This document shows, in pieces, positions 38,823-49,704 of a stretch of DNA of 64,000 nucleotides. Below the pieces are notes generated by a model. The model was given only the letters and a program-made list of their open reading frames with translations, had not been told where the DNA came from and searched no databases. The position numbers and the translations under genes were made by a program. The stretch is from Paulinella micropora. Lineage: Eukaryota > Cercozoa > Imbricatea > Euglyphida > Paulinellidae. Within the stretch, counting starts at the first letter, position 1; each line of letters starts with the position of its first letter. The stretch covers positions 90,001 through 154,000 of the forward strand of contig WBZZ01006629.1 in the NCBI GenBank assembly GCA_019918135.1, in the 5' to 3' direction.

Positions 38823-40516
38823 CTACGGGGTAGGTGGTGGGAAGGGAGGGGCGCCGTGCGCGTCGGGGAGAGGGGGGGCGTCCGGCAACGAGGGCCGCCC
38901 CGGGCCCGGCGGGCTGCCGGCCGGTGGCCGTACGAGCGCCTCGGCCATGGCCACGCCGGCGTGGATGAGGTCCGCCGCTCCCGCCGGCAGCCCGCGGGAC
39001 TCGGCCGCCTCGTCGACCCAGTGGCGGAGGGACGGCCAATCCGCCGTCGGGGGCAGCCACTGCTGCAGCAGCGTCGCGACCCAGGCGACCAGGCAATCCC
39101 GCAGGGCGCGGTGAACCTTCTCTAGCAGCAGAGCTCGTCCCTTCCCCTGGGTAACGAAGTCTCCCTCGGGGTGCGCGTCCCTGGGTAGCAAAGCCCCAGC
39201 CGTGGGATCGTGGGTGGGCGTGCCATACAGCCCTCGCCACCCCCCTTCCGGAAACAGCAGCGACAGCAAGGCACGCAGCGACTCGTTGCACTCTGCCGAG
39301 GGCCGCTCCTCCCTGAGCCACACTTGCAGGGAACCCCAGCCCGGCCCGGGGGGGTCCGGAGCCGGCGTTAGGCCGCGGTACTGTTGCAGCCAGTCGCAGA
39401 TCGTCCGCCCGAGCTCCTGGTAGTCGGTCAGGGGGGTCGTCCCCTGGGGAGCGTGCGGGTCTAGCCCACCGGCGTACACCAGCCGCATGGCGCGCAGCAG
39501 GGACAACCGCTTCCTCTTAGCTCCTCGTACCGAGCGGGGCAGGAAAGCCGCGCTCAGCAGCTGGACGGAAGCCTCGGGGGGCCGCGCCTGGCCGCCGGAC
39601 CTGGCTGTCGCAGTGTCCAGGCCACAGAGCCTGGCCTCTACCGTGCCCTGGTGCAGGCAGCGCGCTAGGTACGCTAGGGGGGCGGGAATCCGCCGGCGGA
39701 CCGGCCGGAAGGTTGTCAGCTCTTGGTACAGGTAATGGCACGCCAGCCTGTGCAAGGTCTCGTCGCGCAGGCAGCGGTCCAGCCGCTCCGGCAGCTCGCC
39801 CACCCGGGCTGTCCCTAGCTGGGCCAAGCCACGGGGGTCCACGCGGGCCTGCAGCAGGCGCCAGCGCAGGTCCTCGCGCACGGGGCTGGCCCGCGGGGCG
39901 GGTAAGCACAGCCAGAGGCCGGCCCGACGGAGGGTGGGGGGCGGGGGCGGCCTCAGGGTCAGGTAGCCCTCGCACACAGCCAGGGCCTCCCGTGTTCGTT
40001 GAGGCTCTCGTAGTGCCGACATGAGTGTGGCTACCTGGGCCGGCCCCGTCTGCGCGCCGCCCCGCGCGTCCGCCCTCCACCAGTCCTCCAGGCACCAGGG
40101 CCCCGGACGCGAGCCGGGCGGGAACAACAGACACAGCAGCAACCGGCCGTACGCCGCGCACAGGTGTCGTGCGAGCTCGGAGCAGGCCCCGGTCGACCAG
40201 GGTATGGCGGCGGGGCCCCCTGCGCGTCCAGCACCTGCGGCCGCACCCAGGGGTACTCCCGCAGCGCCGCCGGGCGCTCCTGCCACTCTACACACCCCAG
40301 TGTCCTCCCGTCGGGGAACGGCCCGTGGCGCTCGTCGCGCCACCTGGTCTCCGGCGTATTCGACACCAGCACTGCGCTGAAGCCATGGACCATTAGGTTT
40401 TCCCCGAGTGGTCCACAGTGGTCCAGGTGCAGAATGCCGCTCTCCGGACCCCGGACCTCAGTCAAGCGGGTCAGCATGCTAGCGTAGACCATGACATTGT
40501 CCGCGCGCACAGTCAT
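38823..40516 (-). pseudogene. Gene P: unrecognised ~560-aa protein region
   Basis: The likely start is the minus-strand ATG at 40,516 (MTVRADNVMVYASML), which overlaps the stop of Q by four bases (ATGA). The product has ESGILHLDHCGPLGENL and VHGFSAVLVSNTPETRW early, then a Leu-rich helical body (RLACHYLYQELTTFRPV, RLSLLRAMRLVYAGGLD, CNESLRALLSLLFPEGG) and a Pro-rich end. No family recognised. The coding region is not one clean frame. It converges with O and is followed by its own AATAAA. The second unit's copy of P lies beyond the window. Confidence 0.5.
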
Positions 40517-41613
40517 ACTTCGCAGCCCACCGCAACCGACCAGAACGACGACCAAAGCAGCGGCAGTGGTTGGTTGCACGGTGGCAGGCACTGGGAGCTG
40601 CCTGTTAGACGCAAGGCCAGGGGGCGTGCCCCGTTCCGCTGGCAAAGCCGGTGCCCGCACGTGCCTACTTCTAGCCCCTCCAAGCCTGTCGTGCCCTTCG
40701 CCAGCAGGCGCGTCAGGTAGTGTGCCGACAGGGACACGCTTACCCGCTCGCCCGTGACCTGCTGCCAGTTGAGTTCGCGGCACGACGGGAAAAGGAGGGG
40801 GCCTGGCTGGTGATTCCAAGTGGCCCTTAGCTGGACGTGCACCAGGCATAGGCCCTGGACCCACCGTAGCCCGCGCAGAAAGTCCAAGGACAGCTGCAGC
40901 CCACCCCCCTCCACTCCTGCTATGTACGTGTGCGCTAGTACCGCGGCGGTAGTCGCTGATGCGCACGAGACGTCGCACAGCTCCCTACATCCCCGCACAG
41001 TCAGAATCCCACTCCCCGGAGGCTGTGCCACTGTCTGTGGACTCTGCTGGTCACTGGGGGGGTCCAACCTGATACTATACACAGCGTCACTATCGATCAC
41101 AGACAAGTGCATTCCCTGCACGGCGGGTACGATCAGGCCCAAGGGACGCTGCGAATGGCTAACCTGTACCCACTCAAGCCGTACACAGGATGGCGGAAAA
41201 GAGAGTTCGGTGTGCGACGGCAGCAGTCGGACACACTCCAAACGCAGTTCCTTAATGATAAGCAGTGCCTGCAGAAAGGCGAAGGGCACCTTGATCGGCC
41301 GCCACGGCAGTCCCGTTATGTTCACCTTCTCGAAGCCCGCGGCGGCCTGCTTGCCGTGTCTACTCGCCAAGTAGGTCTCGATCTCTTTACCGCGTTCCTC
41401 AGCCTGGTCGTGTGTTCCATTGGTTTCTGTGGCTAGGAAGTAAATAAGCTCCTTTCCCCCCTCGGAAACGAAGCCCCTGTTGGACGCAGGGGACGAATTG
41501 GACCAGAATAGAGGCAATATGTTGTACGGCATCATCCGGTCATTTAGGTCCGACATGGGAAGGCAAGAGGGGAAGACAGCCAGAGGGGGGGGCTCGACAG
41601 GGGAGAAGGGCAT
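40513..41613 (-). CDS. Gene Q: unrecognised ~350-aa protein
   Basis: Open minus-strand frame from ATG at 41,613 (MPFSPVEPPP) or the internal ATG at 41,558 (MSDLNDRMMPYNILPLFW). The product is beta-rich in look, with a periodic Cys content: VNITGLPWRPIKVPFAFLQ, RLECVRLLPSHTELSFPPSC, VRGCRELCDVSCASATTAAV and GLQLSLDFLRGLRWVQGL. Near the C-terminus LPLLWSSFWSVAVGCEV is moderately hydrophobic. GC is lower than in most genes of the unit. It shares a four-base overlap with P, so the two are probably co-transcribed. Its start lies within 45-100 bases of the unit-to-unit junction. Confidence 0.6.
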   Translation of the reverse strand: MPFSPVEPPPLAVFPSCLPMSDLNDRMMPYNILPLFWSNSSPASNRGFVSEGGKELIYFLATETNGTHDQAEERGKEIETYLASRHGKQAAAGFEKVNITGLPWRPIKVPFAFLQALLIIKELRLECVRLLPSHTELSFPPSCVRLEWVQVSHSQRPLGLIVPAVQGMHLSVIDSDAVYSIRLDPPSDQQSPQTVAQPPGSGILTVRGCRELCDVSCASATTAAVLAHTYIAGVEGGGLQLSLDFLRGLRWVQGLCLVHVQLRATWNHQPGPLLFPSCRELNWQQVTGERVSVSLSAHYLTRLLAKGTTGLEGLEVGTCGHRLCQRNGARPLALRLTGSSQCLPPCNQPLPLLWSSFWSVAVGCEV

Positions 41614-41794
41614 GCCCCCGTGCGGGCCAGGGGGGAAAGGGGGGATGCAGCCCCCCCCGCCCTTTCCCTCCCCTCCCTCGAGGGAAGGGGGACGAGGCTC
41701 TGCCTCCGTAGGCCCCCCTCCCGTCCTCCCTGGCCCAGCGGTCGGCCCGCGGGCGGGGCAGTGCGGCGAGGGTGTGAGTTGGTGCCGGCACGGC
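41614..41794. other. Unit-to-unit junction region (Q upstream / A downstream)
   Basis: Dense G and C runs around GGGCATGCCCCC and GGGGGATGCAGCCCCCCCCG. The sequence from about 41,655 rightwards matches the left edge of copy 1 at 12,157. The sequence to the left (Q and its leader) is absent from the host side of copy 1. No gene. Confidence 0.7.
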
Positions 41795-43370
41795 CTAGCG
41801 GGGGGAGGGCGCCGCCTGCCTGGCGAAGTCGGCCCCCGGCACCCCCGGGCGCACGAGCCGCGCCCCCGTGCCCAGCCGCCCCCCGTGCTCCGTCCACACC
41901 AGGTAGCACAGCCACAGCCACGCCTCCGCCAGCGAATGGCACAGCCAGGCCCGGCGGGGCCCGCGGTCGTACACCGCCCACGTGCCCAGCACGGCCACCA
42001 CGCACGGCCGCGGCCGCCGCGACGCGGGCGTCGGCTCCGCGCAGGCGCTAGCCCCGGCCGGCGGCTCCGGCTGCCGGGCGGCCTGCGTGAGCTGCGGCGG
42101 CAGGAGCACGAGCCCCTGCGCCAGGAGGTCCAGCCCGCAGGCTAGCTTGACCTGGCTGGCTAGGACCGCCAGGTCCAGGTCCTCGCCCAGCCCGGCGGGA
42201 TCGTACACGTCCTGGGCCGCCCCTCCGCCCTCCTGGTCCTCCAGCGCCCCCGCCCCGTTCAGCCCCGCCAGCTTGCGGGCGCCCGCCAGCCGCTGCCCCG
42301 GCGCAGCCAGCTTTTGGAACACGACGCTGTCCTTGATCTGCGCGGCCGGCTGCTCGCAGAAGATGGTCCGGAAGTGTAGCGCCAGGCAGCCTGGCAGGTC
42401 CCGGGCGCAGCTCACCTCCCGCACGGCCCGTAGTACCTGGTCCGTGCACGCTTCCCCGGGCCGCGGGCCCCCCCACAGCAGCGCGCGGCAGCTGGAACGG
42501 GGCGGCCGCCCCGCGGGCAGGTCCCGGCCCCGCGCCGCGAGCCGGGCCCGCACCTCGTCCCAGGGGGGGGCCTGCGCCCTTCGCAGGAGCCCGTGCAGCA
42601 GCCCCACGTACAGCTGCCAATGGGTCAGGCTCTCCACGGCGGGCGACAGGTCTGCCAGGCCACGGCCCGCGTCGCTGCAGGTCGCCAGGCACGCGCAGGC
42701 AGCCCAGAAGGCACCCTCGAAGCCGGACCAGGCCCGCTGCTCTACCCACTCACCGAACCACGCGCGCAGGCCGTCGGCCTCGGCCCGGGTGCCCCGCCGC
42801 AGCCCCGTCAGGACCTCCACCAGCTGCCGCCTGGCGCGCAGCAGCTCGGCGGCCGGCAGCCCCGCGCCGCCGGCCGGCAGGTCCCCGGCCTGTGGCTCGC
42901 TGGTGCACGTCAGCAGGGACAGGCTGCCCTGCCACGCCCCTAGCTCCTCCAGGGCGGCCTCTAGCTGCCGCGGCGCCCCGGCGGCCGGGGGCAGGCTGCC
43001 GAACGGGCGGCCGCCCCAGCGCTGCTCGTACAGCACGGCCGCGCTCAGCCCCCGGCACACATCTGCCACAGGCCCACCGTTCGGACCGGGGGTACGTGGG
43101 CCGGGCTCGCCACCGCGCTCAGGCGCACCGGCGGGTGCCCCAACGCGTAGTGGCCGGGGTAGTGGCGGGCCAGCGCTGCCCACAGCACACGCACGTCGGC
43201 CGGCCCCGGTGGTCGGGCCGCCCCGGCGGACGGCCCGCACACACAGGCGCGCAGGGCGGAACTGGCGAGTGTCATCAGCGCGTCCAGTTCCGCCGGGGCC
43301 AACTCGGCCCCGGCCTCCGGGAGTTCCGCGAACGCCCACAGCCCGGCCCTTTCTGTGCGGGGGGGGGAAC
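41795..43370 (-). pseudogene. Gene A, copy 2
   Basis: Same gene as at 12,299-13,880, with a longer uninterrupted stretch (over 500 codons). Nearly identical sequence; differences are mostly in G and C run lengths. The start is unresolved. The end is shared with copy 1 (DFARQAAPSPR). Confidence 0.5.
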
Positions 43371-43561
43371 CCCCCGGGGGGGTACCCCCTGCCCCCCCGG
43401 GGGGGTACCCCCCTGCCCCCCTTCCCTCCCCGGGGAGGGGAGAGACCGGCAGAGGAGAGTGAGGAGGGAGGGGACCCCCCGGGGGCATCCCCCCCGGGTG
43501 GGGGTAGAGGGGCAGGGGGGGTACCCCCCGGGGGGGTACCCCCCTGGCTACAGTAACGAAG
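43371..43561. promoter_or_regulatory. Divergent A/B spacer with GGTACC palindromes, copy 2
   Basis: Same layout as 13,860-14,074 but about 20 bases shorter overall because nearly every G or C run differs slightly in length. Confidence 0.5.
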
Positions 43562-44431
43562 ATGACTTCCCCGAACCCCGCCCCGTCGGAGGACACCAAC
43601 GAGCCGTACATGGAGAGTAAACAGGCGTCGTCTTCCTCTTCAGCGACCCCTTTCTACCTGAACAATCAGACCAACAGCGCCCGGCCCGATGCCCGCACCA
43701 CCACTGGCGGCCCCAAGATCGGGTGGCTGAAGGAAGAGCTGCGCCGCGCCTACCGCGACAGGGGGGACCTGCTGGCGGGGCAGTACCTAGACTTTGTCGA
43801 GGGGCTCACACTGGTCGCGCCCGCCCGGTCGAGGCAGGCTACGCACGCCACCCTGGCTTCCAACTGGTGGTACCACCAGACACGCGAGCAGGCGCTCGGG
43901 CCAGGCAGGCCCCTGAGCTTGTGGGCGTTCTTTGCGTGCCAGCCGGGTGTCTACAGCTGTTGGGACGCGATGGATCCCGTGCTGCGCAACGCCGTGCGGC
44001 AGAGCGAACGGGATGTGCAAGATGCGCGCACCACCACGACCCCCCGGCTGCTGCGCTTCCCGCTACTGCTGTGGTTCGAGGAAGCCAAGAGCAGGTTCCA
44101 GGCACTGGTTTTGTACCGCCTGTACTGCACCTCGTCCGCGTTCGCGCTCACTGGCCAGCTGTACCGGCAGGTCACCGCTGAATTAGCCAGGCAGCGCCAG
44201 GTAGCGCTGGACTGGTTCGCGGAGTGCGTCCTGGCGACCGCCCGGGCGCCTGTCCCAGACACCACGACGGCCCCGGCCGAAGAGGCAATCGTCTACGACG
44301 ACGACCTCGACTTTTTCCCCGCGCCCGGCCAGAGGGTCTACGTCTGCCTGCGCGCCTTCTCCCGGCGGTACACGTACGCGCTGACGTTCGGCCCGTACCC
44401 GGCCGGCCCCACCCTGGCGACGCCGGCGTAG
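43562..44431 (+). CDS. Gene B, copy 2: unrecognised 289-aa protein
   Basis: Intact and identical in protein sequence to copy 1 (14,075-14,944). See that entry for domains. Offset 29,487 bp. Confidence 0.7.
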   Translation: MTSPNPAPSEDTNEPYMESKQASSSSSATPFYLNNQTNSARPDARTTTGGPKIGWLKEELRRAYRDRGDLLAGQYLDFVEGLTLVAPARSRQATHATLASNWWYHQTREQALGPGRPLSLWAFFACQPGVYSCWDAMDPVLRNAVRQSERDVQDARTTTTPRLLRFPLLLWFEEAKSRFQALVLYRLYCTSSAFALTGQLYRQVTAELARQRQVALDWFAECVLATARAPVPDTTTAPAEEAIVYDDDLDFFPAPGQRVYVCLRAFSRRYTYALTFGPYPAGPTLATPA

Positions 44432-44636
44432 CTGGCCACCCCCCCTCGGCCGGCCGGGGAGGAAGGGAGGGGGGCGCCGTTCGTTCCTCCCCCCCGCCCG
44501 CCATTCGTCCGGGCCCGCCCGGGGTGCGCCACGGGGCGCAGGAGAGGGGGGAGGAGAGGAGGGAGTGGCGCCGGTCGGCGCCCGTCGGTGGCGTGTACCA
44601 CCCTGCAAAACGCAGGGCGGCACCCCGACCTAGGAC

Positions 44637-45508
44637 ATGGACGGCACGGGCTGGACGTACGACGGCGAGGGCGCGCTGGACTATGACTGCGGGGAAGTGA
44701 CTATCTCGTGCTTAGCACAGGCCAAGGCCGACCGGGACACGGGGGGACTTGCACCGGGGCCAGCTCTACCCCGGGGACCACAAGATTCAGCTGCGCCCCT
44801 GTGACCTGGCCATCGCCAAGGCCGACGACCTGCTGGACCTGGTAGGCGAGCTACCGCTCGTCACTAACTGCGCCACCCACTGGGAGATCCACGAGCCGCT
44901 CCGGCTGCACCCGGGGAAGGCGGCCGAGGACAGGGAAAGACCCCTGGAGTGGCGGGTGCTGGGCGTCTGCGGGGAGGACAGCGAGCCGGGGGGGCGCCCG
45001 GGCAAGCCGCTGCGCTTGCAGGTGCTGGGGGGCACGGACCTGCACCTGCCCCAGCTGGGCTCTGCCCCGCAGGCGCACTGGGCACACCGCAACATGTACC
45101 TGCACGCACACCTGCCCATCTCGCCAGCAGCTAGCCGACCGCAAGGACGCTCCCGGGGAGCCCTCTCGCGTGCTGGTTACGCCCGACTACTTGGTCGCGG
45201 CGGCCGACCGGCTGCGGCTGGGGTACCTCGGCTCGCAGGCCGCCGGGGCGCCCCGGGCCCGGGACGACGCGGCGGTCTTCCGGGCCCAGCTGCAGGACTG
45301 GCGCCGGACCGATCCGCACTGGCAGGGCCTGCGCGGTGACCCACCCGCTCAGCTCGCGGCGCGCGCGGCGGACCTCTTTAAACTGGTACAGGAGGCGGCC
45401 CGAGAGTACTTGGAGCTGGCGGCCGAGCACGAGGCGCGCAACCAGTTCGTCGGCCGGTGCATCCGGGCGGCGCCCCTGGGCGAAAAGACTAGGGTCCTCC
45501 TGACCTAG
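44637..45508 (+). pseudogene. Gene C, copy 2
   Basis: Counterpart of 15,150-16,001, with the same ATG start and the same C-terminal end (GEKTRVLLT). Also a fossil with its frame interrupted, at a different level of preservation from copy 1; a longer C-terminal part is open here (from LVTPDYLVAAADRLRLGYL onward). Confidence 0.55.
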
Positions 45509-45589
45509 GGTAGTGCCGGTCGCGGCGGGACAGGGAAGGGCCGCCCCTTTCCCCCCGGAGTGGAGGTCGCGGCGTGTGGGTCAAGCAGT

Positions 45590-45610
45590 TTTATTCCTGG
45601 AGGCAATAAA
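45590..45610. terminator. Bidirectional poly(A) signals between C and D, copy 2
   Basis: TTTATT at 45,590-45,595 (minus strand) and AATAAA at 45,605-45,610 (plus strand), as in copy 1. Confidence 0.75.
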
Positions 45611-45679
45611 CATAAATGTAATTATAGGGCCTTGAACCGGGCCCCCGAACTTTCGCGGGTGCTTTAGTAGTCGTGCCGG

Positions 45680-46810
45680 CTAGGGGCGTGGGGGTAAGAG
45701 TTGTACACAGTCGCACAACGCTAGGCCGGCCAGCTGCGTGGGTAGCCGCGCCTCGGTCCGGAGACCACCCAGCACCTCGGCCGCCCACCGCAAACAGTTG
45801 TGGTAGGCTAGGTAGCTAGTCTCCCCCTGGGGGCCAAACAGGCTGGCGGAGTCTGCCGAGACCCTCTTGGCTCGGAACTCCGCCTGTAACACAGCTCGGT
45901 CGGGGAACGACGCCTTGTGTCCGCTGGCTACCTGGCTAACATACTGCAGGATCAGCGGGTTGAGCAGGTTGCGCCGGGCCCGGCTCACGTGCGGGGAACA
46001 CAAGGGAAGCAAAGACAGCCGCCGCTCTCGCCACCGGCGCTCCCTCTCAGGGAAGCCCCCGTGGTCGGCCCGGTAGTTGTCCTCGGTGACGGTCAGGAGG
46101 GACATCCACTCCGGCGGCTCCTCCAGGTATTGCACGAGCAGGACTCGGCGCCGGTCTGCGCGGGCCGGGGCGGCGGCCAGCACCCGGTAGTGACGTAGGG
46201 GCTGGGACGGCGAGGAGGCCACGGGGCAGTACAGCGCACAGGCCAGTACGGTATTGGCTACTACCCCCACGTCGTCTGCCGGCTCTGCGTGCTGCAGGCA
46301 GTACTGCAGCAGGGACTGGAGCGCCCCCCCTCCTCCTCAGCGGGCGGTGGCTTAGCGGTCCACGCTTCCGCCGACTGGCACGCCCGCCGGTAGGTTGCGT
46401 AGCGCGCCGGGTCATTGGCAAAGACAGTTCCGAACAGGCCCAGATGCAGGCCGCGGAACACTTCGGCGGAGCTGTCCTGGATCACGTAGCGCGCGTCCAC
46501 GACTTCAGGGAGTTGTAGCTGGTAGGGATGAGGATAAGCGGCAGCGGATGCGTACAGCTCGCCCAGCTGCTGCTGCAGCTCCACCCGGTGTGCGTCGAGG
46601 TTGAGCAAGACATGGGGAGGGGCTCCGTTGGCCGGGGAGCGCAGCACGAGGTGCGCCACGTGCAGGGCCGGGTAGATGCCCCCCAGCGCGTACTGGCCCT
46701 TGAACTTAGCCCTTGCCTCACGTACCAGGACCGCGCGCAGCGGCGGCCCGGGGGGCGGCGAGGGCGACCCCGTGCGGGCGGCGGTGGCTCCGCGCCACTG
46801 TTGGTAATAG
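45680..46810 (-). pseudogene. Gene D, copy 2
   Basis: Counterpart of 16,214-17,308. The C-terminal portion (GETSYLAYHNCLRWAAEVL) is open further here than in copy 1. Point differences from copy 1 are clearly more frequent than in genes B, J or K. Frame interrupted. Confidence 0.5.
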
Positions 46811-46859
46811 TCGACAGGAGGGCTGCCCCGCTGGCTCCGGCCGTGTTGCGCACCCTCCC

Positions 46860-47925
46860 CGCCCTCTCTCTTCCCTTCCTCGTCCTGCTCCTCTTCGTCG
46901 TCCTCTTCTTCGTCGTCCCGTGTCAGTGGCCTTCTTCCGCTGCTTTCTGCGTCCGTTGCTCTGCTACACCAGCCCCGCGCTGTTCGACCGTGGTAGGCTC
47001 GCTTGCAGCAGCGCCAGGAAGTCCTCCCCGGGCAGGAACACCGACATCTCTCCCCCCGGCTTGGCCGCTTCTTCCGTGACCGCCGCCGCGAAATCCGCTG
47101 GTCCGTCGCGGAGGAGGGATAGTATGGTAGCGCTGCTGCACGCCATGGTCTGCTCCAGCGCCCAGGCCGCGATCAGTGCGCCCAGCTGCTTTGCGCTGTC
47201 CCTGGCCACCCCGTTCGTATCCCGTTCACTGGGCCTCATCTTTGCTAGCTCGTCGCCGATCTTGTTGTATTCCTCCACCCAAGCAAGCCCCAGGTCGCCT
47301 GCTGGATCATCTGTACTATCGGTTGTTGTAGGACGAAGGAACAGCCGGGCCACCGCCGCGTGTATGCGTAGACCCGGCGCTGTGCCTTCTGTAAGCTCCT
47401 CCTCTCTCCGCTTCGCTCGCCTGAGGTGACACGCGATCCACACTAGGTCATAATACAGGAGCGCCGAGGCTAGGGCGTCGGGGTGGATCTGACGGTAGGA
47501 AGTTATATCCGACCCTCGGCAGACAATCTTATCGTCGGCGTTGGCGTAATCGCTGGCCGGGGCAGGCCCCCCGCGCTCTTGAGCTCGCCGCCTTCTTCCT
47601 CTGTCACGGCGCCTCCCTCTTCGTCCCCCATCGCCATCGCGTCCAGCGGGAGGCAGAGGCCTTCCCCTCTGCACTCGGTATCTAGCAGCTCCCAGCCCAA
47701 ATCGGCCTCCTCTTGCACCTCTTGGTATTTCACAACAGGCAGCTGTCCGCTGTCGGCGTGCCACAGGAGAAAATGGCTGTTGGCCAAGGCTAGCGAGTCT
47801 GGCAGTAGGTTGCTCATGAGCCACCTCTGGTCCAGCTTTCTCCAAGCACTCGTGTTGACTACCGCCAACGCGAACCTGCACCAGGCCTGTAGCCTGTACG
47901 CCCGGGGCGTTCCGCGCTACCAGAG
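46860..47925 (-). pseudogene. Gene E, copy 2
   Basis: Counterpart of 17,211-18,400, diverged by many substitutions and several small length changes (for example, around the acidic patches). The middle helical region (LLYYDLVWIACHLRRAKRREEE) is conserved. Frame interrupted. Confidence 0.45.
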
Positions 47926-48409
47926 AGCTTAATTTCTGCCACCTCCTGGCTAGTCATATCGGACTCGAGAATGGGGTACGGCATGGGCAGCATTTTCAGA
48001 CCCGTTAGGAGCTCGAAGACTGGCTGTCCTGGGTATAATCGCTCACTGCATCCTGGCCGCACGATGGCCCGCAGCAGAGCTAGCGTCAAGCGTAATACCA
48101 CCTGCGCCAGTGGCTCTTCGTCGGTGGCCGCGGCGAGCTGGGGTGCACCCACGTGCGTCGCACCCACGCGCGTCGCAGCGGTGGCCACGACGGGTTCGGA
48201 TCCCGAGGCATTGTCGCCCTGCGCCGCGAGCCGCTTAGGGGGACCGAGGCCTGGCTTCTGGGCGCGGGACGCCGGGCCTCGCTGACGACACCGATAGTTT
48301 CGCACTCGTGGTCAGGACACCCAGCGGCCCAGGGCTGTTCGCACCCCGAACGCCTTGGGCCGCGCTCTGCGGGAAGGCTTGCTGGTTGGTGGCCATTGCT
48401 CGGGCCCAC
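47859..48409 (-). pseudogene. Gene F, copy 2
   Basis: Counterpart of 18,338-18,882, with the same conserved LTGLKMLPMPYPILESD segment and a slightly different N-terminal half. Frame interrupted. Confidence 0.4.
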
Positions 48410-48671
48410 GGCTAGGTGGAGCGCAGTGGCTTCTTTCTTTTACGGATTACCAGCGTGTGCCACCAAGGGAAGGGGGTACCGACACAGACCGGCGGGGCGG
48501 AAGGAGGGGAAGACTGGGCGAGGGGAGGGGGGAGAGCGGGGCATGCGCAGCGAGGAGGGGTTGCCTCGGGAGGGACGGGGAGAGGAAGGGGAGCGCGTCG
48601 CGTCGCGATGTCCACCGTGTTCCCCCGACCATCCCCCTTCCCCACCCAGGCGGCGCCGCCCGCCCCCGCCT

Positions 48672-49411
48672 GGCCTACACGGGTGGCCCCGGCCCCAAGG
48701 CAAGGCGGACCAGCTCGCGCGCCGACAGCCAGCCCAGCAGGTGCTGGTGCAGCCAGCGGGGCAGGTTCTGTGCGAGGTCCCCGGCCTCCGGGCAGACGCT
48801 CCTCGCCCCCGCCTCCGGCCCGGCCGTCGCGGCCAAGCACAGCAGCAGGTAACCCCAGACCCACGCCGCCGAAGGGCACGGGCGCAGTTCTTGCAGCAAC
48901 GCGGCGAAGCGCTGTAGGCCCGGCGACGGGCCCGGGGGCAGCCGCTCGTGCCACAGCGCCAGGACCAGACCCCAATCCCGCGCCCGCCAGAGCCTTTCGA
49001 CGGACCAGGCGCGGTCGGCGCCGGGCAGCGACCGGGCGGCTGGCCCGGCCCGCCCACGCGGACGGCCGGGGCCGGCTGCAGGGGGGCCTGCGCCAGCCAG
49101 CGTGGGCCGCGCTGGTGCAGGCGTGAGCCCCCCTGGTGCAGGTCATCGGCGGACGCCTCCAGCCCGTGCGCGGGGGGGGCCTGCCCCGTGAGCGGGCACC
49201 AGCCCCCGTGGCGGCCGCACTGCTCCGGGGCGCAGAGATGTAGGCGGCCGGACACTGCGCACGCCGCCAGGGCCGACCCGGGCCGTAGGCGCAGCCAATG
49301 GCAACTCTGGTCACAGCGGTGGACCACCACGTCCGCCGCGCCCGCCGTGACCGCCTGGCTGCGCCACGCCTCGCTGAGCTGCAGGTCCTCGTCGTGGGGA
49401 TCCCAGTGCAT
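48672..49411 (-). pseudogene. Gene G, copy 2: UL92-like Cys/His protein
   Basis: Counterpart of 19,150-19,889, starting at the ATG at 49,411. All nine Cys/His residues of the motif are kept, including HLC and CPLTG. One residue differs inside the motif region (CAVSGR in place of CAASGR). Frame interrupted further on. Confidence 0.4.
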
Positions 49412-49704
49412 CCTAGGCAGGCTGGGCTGGGCAGGAAAGAAGGGAGGCGCAGAGGGGGGGGGGGGGGGTGCGTAGGTGGGCGAGCGCGGGAAGGGGGGGA
49501 GAAGAAACGGAGAAGGCCGACGCCCCCGCGCCCCTTTGTCTCTTCCCCCCCCCCCCCCTCACTCTTTCCCTCTCCTCCCCCCCCCTAACGGACGGAGAGG
49601 AAAGGGGACTCTCGCCTGGCTCCCTTCCGGGGGAAGGCGCCCGGGCTTGTGTTTTGTACACAAACACACCGGAACTCGCAAGGCGAGCGTGGCCAATTCA
49701 GCAC
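49412..49704. promoter_or_regulatory. Divergent G/H spacer, copy 2
   Basis: As 19,890-20,183, including the TTGTACACAA palindrome about 50 bases before the H start; homopolymer lengths differ. Confidence 0.45.

Larger units (their letters stand above)
12157..41654. mobile_element. Virus-like tandem unit, copy 1 (complete, ~29.5 kb)
   Basis: The GC-rich, gene-dense unit begins at CCCCGCCCTTTCCCTCCCCT and recurs from about 41,655. It holds genes A to Q on both strands, with bidirectional polyadenylation signals between convergent pairs and G/C-homopolymer spacers between divergent pairs. The style is that of a large nuclear DNA virus, possibly herpesvirus-like, but no replication or capsid hallmark gene was recognised. 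The copy appears broken, with around ten or more frame interruptions. Many copy differences are in homopolymer length and could be sequencing error. High identity to copy 2 suggests recent duplication or concatemeric integration. Confidence 0.85.

Noticed and set aside
12157-41654. Polinton/Maverick or piggyBac-fused element identity for the unit
   Set aside because: No protein-primed polymerase, retroviral-type integrase, packaging ATPase, capsid or transposase motif was seen, and no inverted repeats flank the unit.
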